A stretch of 9,430 bases of DNA from Desulfurobacteriaceae bacterium (GCA_027064485.1 JAMOPR010000216.1:1-9430), one strand, 5' to 3'; numbered from the stretch's first letter, positions 1 to 6,174 are shown. The notes: generated by a model from the sequence alone, not told the origin. Made by a program: numbers and translations.

Positions 1-742
1 AGGTAGCAGCTACGCCCGGACCTATTATTTCAGAAAGTCCATAAACTTCAACGTATTGAATGCCCCACGTTTCGGCAACGGTTTTCTTCAATCCGGGTGA
101 CGCAGGTTCAGCTCCGAAAAATCCCGCCCTCAGCTTAAAATCTTTCTGTAAGTCGTAACCTTCCTCCTTAGCAACTTCTGCAAGGTGAAGCGCAAAGGAA
201 GGTGTGCAGCAAAGGATTGTTGCCCCAAAATCTTTCATAAGCATCAACTGCCTCTTCGTAAAGCCACCGCTTGCAGGAACAACCGCAGCACCTATTGCTT
301 CTGCTCCGTAGTGAAATCCTAAACCGCCTGTAAATAAACCGTATCCGTAGGCATTGTGAACGATGTCTTTTTCGTTAACATCTGCCATCAGATAAGTTCT
401 CACCATAACCTCAGTCCACACTTCCATATCGTGGCGGGTGTAACCTACAACCGTTGGTTTACCAGTGGTTCCAGAAGAGGAATGGATTCTTACCACTTGG
501 TCTAACGGAACGGCAAACAAACCAAAAGGATAGTTATCTCTCAAATCCTGTTTCGTTATAAATGGTAGCTTTTTCAAGTCATCTAAAGTTTTAATATCAG
601 AAGGTTTAATCCCCGCTTCATCAAACTTTTTCCTGTAAAAAGGAACAAGGTGATAAACCCTTTCAACCGTTTCTTTCAGTCTTCTCAACTGAATTGCAGC
701 AATTTCCTCTCTCGGCATAAAATCTTTGGTTTTCAACGACAT
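1..742 (-). CDS. paaK: Phenylacetate-CoA ligase family protein (AMP-forming), 3' end outside window
   Basis: The reverse strand reads open from an ATG at 742-740 to the window edge: 247 codons, so the C-terminal 40% or so is missing. The start is supported by a strong Shine-Dalgarno AAGGAGGT (756-749) six bases upstream. The family activates phenylacetate or related aryl acids with ATP and CoA in the cytoplasm, through an acyl-adenylate. Visible motifs are [10 protein letters not shown] (residues 59-68), the adenylate-forming P-loop [10 protein letters not shown] (88-97) with its lysine intact, the aromatic-pocket stretch [17 protein letters not shown] (132-148), FFGAEP (208-213) and the A5 motif VYGLSE followed by GPGVA (233-245). 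This matches canonical PaaK, usually about 430 aa. It is divergent from and paralogous to the gene at 832-2094. In strict anaerobes such enzymes often accompany indolepyruvate:ferredoxin oxidoreductase; that link is inference, and the substrate is not determined by the sequence. Confidence 0.93.
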   Translation of the reverse strand, partial: MSLKTKDFMPREEIAAIQLRRLKETVERVYHLVPFYRKKFDEAGIKPSDIKTLDDLKKLPFITKQDLRDNYPFGLFAVPLDQVVRIHSSSGTTGKPTVVGYTRHDMEVWTEVMVRTYLMADVNEKDIVHNAYGYGLFTGGLGFHYGAEAIGAAVVPASGGFTKRQLMLMKDFGATILCCTPSFALHLAEVAKEEGYDLQKDFKLRAGFFGAEPASPGLKKTVAETWGIQYVEVYGLSEIIGPGVAAT

Positions 743-748
743 CTCCCT

Positions 749-756
749 ACCTCCTT
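749..756 (-). promoter_or_regulatory. Strong Shine-Dalgarno of the left ligase gene
   Basis: Reverse-strand AAGGAGGT lies six bases before the ATG at 742 and complements the 16S 3' end over eight bases. It fixes the start of the minus-strand ligase; the next in-frame ATG (residue 9) has no comparable site. Confidence 0.8.
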
Positions 757-773
757 AAATAGGTGTAAAAAAT

Positions 774-802
774 ATTGTATAAAATAAACTTTTAAATCTG
801 AA
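774..802 (-). promoter_or_regulatory. Candidate promoter for the left ligase gene
   Basis: On the reverse strand, TTCAGA (802-797, 4 of 6 to TTGACA) and TACAAT (779-774, 5 of 6 to TATAAT) are separated by 17 bp. The predicted start near 767 gives a leader of about 25 nt that includes the Shine-Dalgarno. The -35 box falls in the spacer and right arm of the dyad at 786-808. This is consensus matching in AT-rich DNA, so chance matches are likely. Confidence 0.35.
778..783 (+). promoter_or_regulatory. Candidate -10 element for the right ligase/porin unit
   Basis: TATAAA on the plus strand matches TATAAT at 5 of 6 positions. A start near 790 would put the 786-808 dyad near the start of the leader. 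The hexamer 17 bp upstream (TTAAAT, 755-760) is a poor -35. It shares two bases with the opposing -10 (774-779), so the two divergent promoters, if real, would compete for polymerase. Weak evidence. Confidence 0.25.
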
Positions 803-808
803 AAGTTT
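786..808. repeat. Perfect 8-bp inverted repeat between the divergent ligase genes
   Basis: The arms AAACTTTT (786-793) and AAAAGTTT (801-808) are exact reverse complements around a 7-bp spacer; plus-strand T residues continue to 812. Each arm has one G-C pair, so an RNA hairpin would be weak, especially in a thermophile. An operator for a dimeric regulator of the ligase pair is a better reading than a terminator, but this is inferred from position only. AT-rich DNA makes such dyads fairly common by chance. Confidence 0.5.
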
Positions 809-831
809 TTTTAAAAGCTCTGGAGGTTAGA

Positions 832-2094
832 ATGTTCCAAAGGAGGCTTGAAACTCTTGACAGAGAACTGATAGAGAAACTCCAGCTTGAAAGGTTGAAA
901 AGAACCATTCAAAGAATAAAGGATAAAAACAAAAAGTATTGGGAAAAATTGGGAAAACCCGAACCGGAAGACATTAAAAGCCTAAAAGACTTGCAAAACT
1001 TTCCTTTTATAACAAAGGAAGATTTAAGAAAAAACTACCCTTTAGATCTTGCCTGCGGTGAGCAGTGTGAGTTCGTCAGATTTCACATGTCCTCCGGAAC
1101 TACTGGAACGCCGGTTGTTAACCCTTACACTCCTGCTGATGTAGAACAGTGGGGCGAAATAATGGCACGCTGCTTATGCGCAGCAGGGCTCACCTTTAAG
1201 GACGTTCTTCAAATAACACCTTCTTTCGGGTTGTTTAACGGTGGATTCGGCTTTCATTACGGTGCCGAGAAAGTTGGATGCTTTGTGGTGCCGATAGGTC
1301 CGGGCAGAACGCTCCTTCAACTGAAGTTTATGAAAGATTTTAAAACGACGGCACTTGCAGGAATAGCCTCTTACCCTCTCAGGCTTATAGAAGTTGCGAA
1401 GGAAGAAGGATTTGACTTTGGTGAAACGGAGTTGAGGGTGGGGATTTTCGGCGCAGAAGTGTGGAGTGAAGAGATGCGCCGCTATATAGAAAGAGAAATG
1501 GGAATAGAAACCTTCGACATAATCGGGATGACAGAAACCGGCGGTGTCGGTTTAGGAATAGACTGTAAAGCTCACAAAGGCATTCACGTTTGGGAAGACC
1601 ACTACATTGTTGAAATAGTCAACCCCGAAACAGGTGAAGTTCTGCCAGACGGAGAAGAAGGTGAATTAGTTGTTACAACATTAACGAGGGAAGGCTTACC
1701 ACTCATAAGGTATAGAACGCGCGACATAACGAAAATTCTCTCAAGAGAAAGGTGTGATTGCGGTAGAACGCACCTGCGCCTTGACCGCATAAAAGGAAGA
1801 ACAGATGACATGCTTAAAGTTAAAGGTGTTTGCTTCTATCCGCGTCAGATAGAAGAAATAATAATGAAGTATCCCGAAGTGCTTCCCAACTACCAGATAA
1901 TCATAGGAAAACACGAAGGAAAAGACGTTGTAGAAGTCGTAATAGAAGCAGATAAACAGGACGAATACTTAAAGGAAAGAATAGAAGAAGAGATTTACAG
2001 TTTACTGGGCCTTCACATAGCAGTCACTTTGAAGAAGAAAGGAGAAATTCCAAGAAGCGAAGGAAAAGCAGTAAGGGTTAAAAAGTTTTCATAG
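832..2094 (+). CDS. Phenylacetate-CoA ligase family protein (second, divergent paralogue)
   Basis: This complete 420-residue adenylate-forming enzyme has a typical PaaK length. GGAGGT (822-827) sits five bases before the ATG. Motifs in order: FPFITKEDLR (57-66), P-loop SSGTTGTPV (87-95), SFGLFNGGFGFHYGAE (131-146), IFGAEV (205-210), A5 IGMTETGG (231-238), YRTRD (294-298), GRTDDM (322-327) and KGVCFYPRQIE (331-341). The C-terminal PRSEGKAVRV (407-416) contains the likely catalytic Lys412. Cys245, His252 and the CDCGR cysteines 308 and 310 match the zinc-site pattern known in one PaaK subgroup. Unlike the neighbouring paralogue, the P-loop has Thr where canonical PaaK has Lys, and the A5 motif is IGMTE rather than YGLSE. 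It therefore belongs to a different subfamily, probably with a different aryl or acyl substrate. The porin gene follows after 14 bp and is probably co-transcribed. Confidence 0.93.
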   Translation: MFQRRLETLDRELIEKLQLERLKRTIQRIKDKNKKYWEKLGKPEPEDIKSLKDLQNFPFITKEDLRKNYPLDLACGEQCEFVRFHMSSGTTGTPVVNPYTPADVEQWGEIMARCLCAAGLTFKDVLQITPSFGLFNGGFGFHYGAEKVGCFVVPIGPGRTLLQLKFMKDFKTTALAGIASYPLRLIEVAKEEGFDFGETELRVGIFGAEVWSEEMRRYIEREMGIETFDIIGMTETGGVGLGIDCKAHKGIHVWEDHYIVEIVNPETGEVLPDGEEGELVVTTLTREGLPLIRYRTRDITKILSRERCDCGRTHLRLDRIKGRTDDMLKVKGVCFYPRQIEEIIMKYPEVLPNYQIIIGKHEGKDVVEVVIEADKQDEYLKERIEEEIYSLLGLHIAVTLKKKGEIPRSEGKAVRVKKFS

Positions 2095-2108
2095 CAGGAG
2101 GTAAGGTA

Positions 2109-3485
2109 ATGAGAAAACTGCTTGTAGCAGGAACAGTTTTTGCCATTGGACTCTCCAACGCCGCTGTTGCATCTGATTCTTCTGAAATTCAACAGTTAAA
2201 AGCAATGATTGAAAAGATGCAACAGGAACTACAGCAGGTAAAGGCAGAAAACCAACAGTTAAAGCAGGAGATTCAAAAGCTCAAAGGTATTGCACCTGTA
2301 ACTGCACCTTCTAAAAAGGCTTCTTTCGTCTCTAAAACTGGTAAAGCAGTGGATTTTTACGGATTCTTCAAGATTGACGCTTCCTATTCTGACTCAAAAG
2401 CTGTTGGAAAAGATTTCATTCTTTTTGCCTTACCTGAAAATTCTAAAAGCAACGATGATGATTTCAACCTTAACTTCAAACACAGCAGATTCGGACTGTT
2501 TATAAAAACAAAAGAAAATGACTACGATATCGTAGGAAACTTCGAATTTGACTTTTACGGAACGCTTGACGCCAATGATGACAACCCCAACCATGCAGGT
2601 ATAAGAGTTAGAAAAGCGTGGGTTCAGTTCGGCAAGGAGGATTGGAACGTAAGAGCAGGTTTAGACTGGATGCTCTTAACACAGCTCTATCCACATCTTT
2701 CCAACTTCCCATCCGGTGCTATGATGGGTAATATCGGTTACAGAATTCCTCAGATTAGATTCACAAAGCTGTTTAAATTTGATGAAAGCAAGTTAACAAC
2801 GCAGGTAGCTTTTGATAAAGTGTGGGGAGACCCAGACCCAGCCCTTAAACCTTATATAGACACCGGTTCCGATTCCGGAAGACCAGACATCCAAGGAAGG
2901 ATTGCTTACGACTTTTCTGTTAACAACGTTAAACTCCACTTGGGAGCAATAGGACATTACGGAAAAGAACAGGTAGATTTGGAAGACGGCGGAGATAAAA
3001 CGCTCGATACCTATTCTTACGGTCTTGAAGGTGCAATCTCACCTGCTTCATGGCTGGAAATTTCCGGAAAAATTTGGAAAGGTAGAAACTTAGATGGATG
3101 GTATACAGGCGGCGTTGGACAAGGAGTCCTTTATGTATATCAAGATAAATCTCTTAATACTAAGCTAACCGCAGCACCTATAGATGCAAAAGAAATAGAT
3201 GCAAAAGGTGGATGGATTGAAGTTACTTTAAAACCAACACATAGTTTGATTTTCCGCACCGGTTACGGCGTTGATGACCCAGATAACGACGATTTTAAAT
3301 ACAAAGGCAATACTTATAAAAAAGCAAGAACGAAAAATACCATGTATTACGCCAACGGTCTGTATAAGCTCACACCGTCTCTTGGTTTTATGATGGAGTA
3401 TTTAAGAGTTGAAACAGATTACGATTTTGCCGATACAGATGGAACGGTTAACCGCTTCCAAGGTAGCATCCTCTACTTCTTCTAA
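2109..3485 (+). CDS. Outer-membrane porin, DcaP-like, with N-terminal coiled coil
   Basis: This 458-residue protein is probably a trimeric outer-membrane beta-barrel for diffusion of small solutes. A signal peptide is clear: MRKLL, a hydrophobic core, and a likely cut after AVA (residue 21). Residues 26-59 form a coiled coil with unbroken 3-4 spacing of core positions (I27, L30, I34, M37, L41, V44, N48, L51, I55, L58). A Pro/Thr/Ala/Ser/Lys linker follows to about residue 80. From VDFYGFFKIDASY onward there are repeated alternating aromatic strands with Asp/Asn/Gly-rich turns. The protein ends in LYFF; a terminal Phe is the usual barrel-insertion signal. Coiled coil plus barrel fits DcaP-like porins; OprO/P-like porins are the alternative. 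AGGAGGT (2096-2102) lies six bases before the ATG. The stop is a tandem TAATAA. No own promoter fits in the 14-bp gap after the ligase, so joint expression is likely. The solute is unknown. Confidence 0.85.
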   Translation: MRKLLVAGTVFAIGLSNAAVASDSSEIQQLKAMIEKMQQELQQVKAENQQLKQEIQKLKGIAPVTAPSKKASFVSKTGKAVDFYGFFKIDASYSDSKAVGKDFILFALPENSKSNDDDFNLNFKHSRFGLFIKTKENDYDIVGNFEFDFYGTLDANDDNPNHAGIRVRKAWVQFGKEDWNVRAGLDWMLLTQLYPHLSNFPSGAMMGNIGYRIPQIRFTKLFKFDESKLTTQVAFDKVWGDPDPALKPYIDTGSDSGRPDIQGRIAYDFSVNNVKLHLGAIGHYGKEQVDLEDGGDKTLDTYSYGLEGAISPASWLEISGKIWKGRNLDGWYTGGVGQGVLYVYQDKSLNTKLTAAPIDAKEIDAKGGWIEVTLKPTHSLIFRTGYGVDDPDNDDFKYKGNTYKKARTKNTMYYANGLYKLTPSLGFMMEYLRVETDYDFADTDGTVNRFQGSILYFF

Positions 3486-3495
3486 TAAACTCTTC

Positions 3496-3521
3496 AGGCG
3501 GGCTCTTGTTGGAGCCTGCCT
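3496..3521 (+). terminator. GC-rich stem-loop after the porin, probable terminator without U-tract
   Basis: AGGCGGGCTC (3496-3505) pairs with GAGCCTGCCT (3512-3521) over 10 bp with one G-U pair and a six-base loop TTGTTG. It begins 10 bp after the porin stop and is the most GC-rich hairpin seen between genes here. No T-run follows (AATATCATATACT), so it is not a classic intrinsic terminator. It could be a U-less terminator or an mRNA 3'-end stabiliser. Confidence 0.6.
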
Positions 3522-3528
3522 AATATCA

Positions 3529-3534
3529 TATACT
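3529..3534 (+). promoter_or_regulatory. Candidate -10 of the toxin-antitoxin cassette
   Basis: TATACT matches TATAAT at 5 of 6 positions, about 35 bp before the antitoxin ATG, and would give a leader of about 29 nt. The only -35 at 17-bp spacing is TTGTTG (3506-3511), which is also the loop of the preceding hairpin and matches the consensus at only 3 of 6. Tentative. Confidence 0.35.
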
Positions 3535-3569
3535 GAATAGATGGAAATCTTCTTGTAAAAGGGGAAAAA

Positions 3570-3767
3570 ATGAAAATTGAAGAGATAAAATCTGCTATTG
3601 AGAATTTATCTTATCAGGACTTTCAAAGAATTAAGTCATGGATAGATGAAATTTACTGGCAAAAGTGGGATAAAGAAATAGAAGAACATTCTATGAAAGG
3701 GAGTTTGGATTTTCTTATAGAAGAGGCTTTGAAAGAGAAAAGAAAGAACGAGCTTAGGGAATTATGA
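3570..3767 (+). CDS. Small antitoxin-like protein of a RelE/ParE-type toxin-antitoxin pair
   Basis: This 65-residue acidic, helical protein would bind and neutralise the toxin encoded next to it. It begins with an IEEIKSAIENLS helix (residues 3-14), followed by FQRIKSWIDEIYWQKWDKEIEEH (18-40) and SLDFLIEEALKEKRKNE (45-61). This pattern (an IE-L-x(n)-L/I-WI-E segment, then WD-IE-D/E, then LD-L-EEAL) recurs in small proteins encoded just before RelE-like toxins in cyanobacteria and other bacteria. No ribbon-helix-helix or helix-turn-helix DNA-binding domain is evident, so autoregulation is uncertain. The Shine-Dalgarno is AAAAGGGG, centred near 3560, about five bases before the ATG. Its stop overlaps the toxin start in an ATGA, which couples translation. 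The assignment rests on family resemblance and gene order. Confidence 0.75.
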   Translation: MKIEEIKSAIENLSYQDFQRIKSWIDEIYWQKWDKEIEEHSMKGSLDFLIEEALKEKRKNELREL

Positions 3768-4024
3768 AACATAGAACAACGAAAACGTTCTGGAAGTGTT
3801 TTGAAAATCTACGAGAATCCATTAAATTGAAAGCGAAAAAGCAGTTTGAACTTCTGAAACAAAATCCCCACCACCCTTCTCTCCATCTCAAAAAAGTTGG
3901 CAAATTCTGGTCAATTAGGATTGATGAAAGTTATCGGGCATTAGAAATAAAAGATAAAGATGGCTTTATATGGCTATGGATAGGTAATCATGACGATTAT
4001 GAAAAATTGCTGAAAAACAAGTAG
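3764..4024 (+). CDS. RelE/ParE superfamily toxin
   Basis: An 86-residue basic protein with the features of RelE/ParE-fold toxins: an N-terminal MKHRTTKTFW strand, a helical pair (residues 9-34, FWKCFENLRESIKLKAKKQFELLK), and then the conserved strand cluster HPSLHLKKVG (37-46), FWSIRI (48-53), YRAL (57-60) and WLWIGNHDDYEKLL (70-83). The last motif is typical of toxins annotated as plasmid-stabilisation or addiction-module proteins. RelE members cleave mRNA at the ribosome, while ParE members poison gyrase. The sequence alone does not say which, and the activity here is inferred. The start lies in an ATGA overlap with the antitoxin; GGGA (3757-3760) is a short Shine-Dalgarno. The frame is intact with no inactivating change seen. 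Its 3' end lies 24 bp from prmC, and the prmC promoter directly follows its stop codon. Confidence 0.85.
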   Translation: MKHRTTKTFWKCFENLRESIKLKAKKQFELLKQNPHHPSLHLKKVGKFWSIRIDESYRALEIKDKDGFIWLWIGNHDDYEKLLKNK

Positions 4025-4028
4025 CTTC

Positions 4029-4036
4029 AGCATGCT
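4029..4036. repeat. AGCATGCT palindrome overlapping the prmC -10 region
   Basis: This perfect 8-bp palindrome spans the TGC of the extended -10 and its first T. A dimeric repressor here could block polymerase, but 8-bp palindromes also arise by chance, so only the structure is certain. Confidence 0.4.
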
Positions 4037-4041
4037 ATAAT
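4033..4041 (+). promoter_or_regulatory. Perfect extended -10 promoter of the prmC operon (leaderless mRNA predicted)
   Basis: TGCTATAAT is an exact extended -10 (TG, one base, TATAAT). TATAAT ends at 4041, seven bases before the prmC ATG at 4049, which is where transcription would be expected to start. The seven intervening bases (TTCCTTC then T) are pyrimidine-rich and contain no Shine-Dalgarno. No good -35 is present at 16-18 bp, which is acceptable for extended -10 promoters. The simplest reading is transcription starting on or next to the A of the start codon. Confidence 0.7.
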
Positions 4042-4048
4042 TCCTTCT

Positions 4049-4894
4049 ATGAAATGGACCGTTGGAACTTTAGTCAAAAGGGCTTCAGAAATCTTAAAAG
4101 AAAGGGGCATTAAATCAGCCCGTCTCGATGCAGAACTCCTCCTTGCTCACGCTTTGGGTTTTAAAGATAGAGTAAAGCTCTACTCTGAATTTGATAGACC
4201 TTTAACCGATAAAGAAGTAGAAAATTACAGGCAGCTAATAATAAGAAGGGCAAAAGGGGAACCGGTTGCTTATATAACTGGGAAAAAGGAGTTTTTCGGT
4301 TTTACTTTCAGAGTTGAAAAAGGTGTTCTTATCCCGAGACCGGAAACAGAACTGTTAGTTGAAATCGTTTACGAATATCTCAAAGAAAAAGAAAATAAAA
4401 CCGTTGTTGACGTGGGCACAGGTTCGGGATGTATTGTCATATCCCTCTGTAAATTGCTTGGAAATAAACATAAGTTTTACGGCGTTGATATCTCCGCGAT
4501 AGCCTTAAAAGTAGCAGAGAAAAACAGAAAAATTTTAGGCTGCAAAAATTTAACGCTTTTAAAATCTGATTTACTGCAAAGTATTGATTTTCCTGTTGAC
4601 GTTATCGTTTCCAATCCCCCCTACGTTCCTTTAAACGACCCGGAACTTGAAGAAAACGTTAAAAAGTTTGAACCTGCTGTTGCTCTTTTTGCCGGTAAAG
4701 ATGGTCTTGATGTTATCAGGAAACTGGTAATTCAAGCTTACGAAAAGTTAAACGACGGAGGATTTATAGCTTTAGAGGTTGGCAAAGGTCAGTCAAAAAA
4801 AGTAAAAGAACTACTTGAGCGTGCAGGATTCAGGAATATTAATTTCCATACCGACTTAAACGGAATAGAACGGGTAGTAACGGGAGTTAAATAG
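4049..4894 (+). CDS. prmC: Peptide chain release factor N5-glutamine methyltransferase
   Basis: This enzyme uses S-adenosylmethionine in the cytoplasm to methylate the glutamine of the GGQ motif in release factors RF1 and RF2, improving termination. The 281 residues are the normal family length. The N-terminal helical RF-binding domain covers roughly 1-80, with ARLDAELLLAHALG (24-37) and EPVAYITGKKEFFG (71-84). GVLIPRPETE (92-101) leads into the SAM fold, with motif I DVGTGSG (121-127), acidic GVDIS (145-149) and catalytic NPPY (189-192). The C-terminal GFIALEVGKGQ is also typical. The start agrees with the family N-terminus, yet there is no Shine-Dalgarno; a perfect extended -10 lies seven bases upstream. 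Its stop shares one base with the murA GTG (TAGTG). In many genomes prfA, encoding its substrate RF1, lies just upstream; here a toxin-antitoxin pair is there instead. Confidence 0.96.
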   Translation: MKWTVGTLVKRASEILKERGIKSARLDAELLLAHALGFKDRVKLYSEFDRPLTDKEVENYRQLIIRRAKGEPVAYITGKKEFFGFTFRVEKGVLIPRPETELLVEIVYEYLKEKENKTVVDVGTGSGCIVISLCKLLGNKHKFYGVDISAIALKVAEKNRKILGCKNLTLLKSDLLQSIDFPVDVIVSNPPYVPLNDPELEENVKKFEPAVALFAGKDGLDVIRKLVIQAYEKLNDGGFIALEVGKGQSKKVKELLERAGFRNINFHTDLNGIERVVTGVK

Positions 4895-6162
4895 TGGAAA
4901 AATTCGTTATAAAAGGCGGTAAACCTTTGAGCGGAAAAGTTAGAATTTCAGGTTCTAAAAACGCTTCCCTTCCGATAATCTTTGCTTCCATTCTCACCAA
5001 CTCTTTAAAGCTCAGTAACGTCCCGCATTTAAGGGATGTAGTTACAGCCTGTAGTCTTTTAAAGGAAATGGGATTTGACGTCCTTTTCGATAAAGGTATC
5101 GTTGAAGTAAAAAGAAACGGAGAAATCAAAACAGAAGCACCTTACGAACTCGTAAGAACAATGAGAGCTTCTATTCTATGCCTCGGACCTTTGCTTGCTA
5201 AGTTCGGCAGAGCAAGAGTTTCTATGCCGGGCGGTTGTGCAATAGGGGTTAGACCTGTCAATCTGCATTTGAAAGCTTTATCAAAAATGGGGGCAGATAT
5301 ACGAATCGACCACGGTTATATAAATGCAGAAGTTAACGGAAAACTAAAAGGGACAGAAATAACCTTTGATTTTCCAACGGTGGGAGGAACAGAAAACGCT
5401 CTTATGGCTGCCGTTTTAGCAAAGGGAAAAACAGTGATAAGGAACGCTGCCAAAGAGCCTGAAATAGTTGATTTGGCAAGAGCCTTAAAGTCGGCAGGTG
5501 CAAAAATAGAAGGTGAAGGCACAGATGTTATTGAAGTTGAGGGAGTTGATGATTTGGGAGAGATAGATTACAGAGTGATGGCTGATAGGATAGAGGCGGG
5601 AACGTTTTTGGCTGCTGTTGCGTTGGCTGGGGGAAGGGTGGAGGTGGAGGATTTTCCTTTTGAGTATTTGGGAGCAGTAATTGAAAAATTCGAAGAAGCC
5701 GGATTGAAAATAGAAAAGAAAAATCACAATACAGCAGTTGTCGAAAAAACTGGAAGATTAAAAGCAACAAACATAGTTACACAACCATACCCCGGTTTTC
5801 CAACCGATATGCAGGCACAGTTTATGGCTGCTATGTGTTTAGTAGAAGGAACGTCTGTAATAACTGAAACGATTTTTGAAAACCGTTTTATGCACGCTCT
5901 TGAACTACAAAGGTTAGGAGCTGATTTGGTTATCGACGGAAACACAGTCGTAGTAAATGGAGTAGAAAAACTGATAGGTGCTAAAGTTACCGCTACAGAT
6001 TTGCGGGCAAGTGCTTCCTTAGTCATTGCAGGACTTGCAGCGGAAAATACAACCGAAGTTTACAGGATATATCACCTTGACAGAGGTTACGAAAGATTGG
6101 AGAAAAAGTTACAATCATTGGGAGCAGAAATTAAAAGAGAAAAAAGCGAACTTCCTTACTAA
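4894..6162 (+). CDS. murA: UDP-N-acetylglucosamine 1-carboxyvinyltransferase
   Basis: This enzyme catalyses the first committed step of peptidoglycan synthesis: transfer of enolpyruvyl from PEP to UDP-GlcNAc in the cytoplasm. The 422 residues form the two-domain EPT/RTPC fold at full length. Key residues fall at the E. coli positions: Lys22-Asn23 (SGSKNA), Cys115 in PGGCAIG (112-118), Asp305 in FPTDMQAQ (302-309) and Arg397 in HLDRGYE. Cys115 is the fosfomycin target, so the enzyme should be drug-sensitive. The GTG start gives MEKFVIKGG, the usual family N-terminus; it overlaps the prmC stop by one base, with GGGAG (4882-4886) as Shine-Dalgarno. Residues 216-260 (5539-5673) switch to G-ending codons: all six Glu are GAG and all four Leu are TTG, whereas flanking Glu codons are GAA. 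The protein motif there (DRIEAGTFL) remains normal. Confidence 0.97.
   Translation: MEKFVIKGGKPLSGKVRISGSKNASLPIIFASILTNSLKLSNVPHLRDVVTACSLLKEMGFDVLFDKGIVEVKRNGEIKTEAPYELVRTMRASILCLGPLLAKFGRARVSMPGGCAIGVRPVNLHLKALSKMGADIRIDHGYINAEVNGKLKGTEITFDFPTVGGTENALMAAVLAKGKTVIRNAAKEPEIVDLARALKSAGAKIEGEGTDVIEVEGVDDLGEIDYRVMADRIEAGTFLAAVALAGGRVEVEDFPFEYLGAVIEKFEEAGLKIEKKNHNTAVVEKTGRLKATNIVTQPYPGFPTDMQAQFMAAMCLVEGTSVITETIFENRFMHALELQRLGADLVIDGNTVVVNGVEKLIGAKVTATDLRASASLVIAGLAAENTTEVYRIYHLDRGYERLEKKLQSLGAEIKREKSELPY
5539..5673 (+). other. Codon-usage anomaly within murA
   Basis: Forty-five codons use strikingly G-ending synonyms: 20 end in G and only one in C. All six glutamates are GAG and all four leucines TTG. 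GAA is used at residues 206, 208, 214, 264, 267 and 268 on either side. The reading frame and protein conservation are not disturbed. A short recombination tract from a relative with different base composition, or selection on the mRNA or DNA strand, could explain it. Confidence 0.55.
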
Positions 6163-6174
6163 GCTGGAGAAAAA

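Noticed and set aside
786..812. AT-rich dyad plus T-run as an intrinsic terminator
   Set aside because: Each arm has only one G-C pair, and no plus-strand gene ends upstream, since the left ligase runs the other way. An operator is more plausible.
1602..1811. Reverse-strand frame of 69 codons opposite the right ligase
   Set aside because: It is antisense to conserved ligase motifs, with no Shine-Dalgarno or recognisable protein.
5316..6026. Several reverse-strand open frames of 68-100 codons opposite murA
   Set aside because: They lie wholly inside a fully conserved murA, overlap one another, and encode low-complexity or family-less peptides. Their openness follows from the codon bias of the plus strand.
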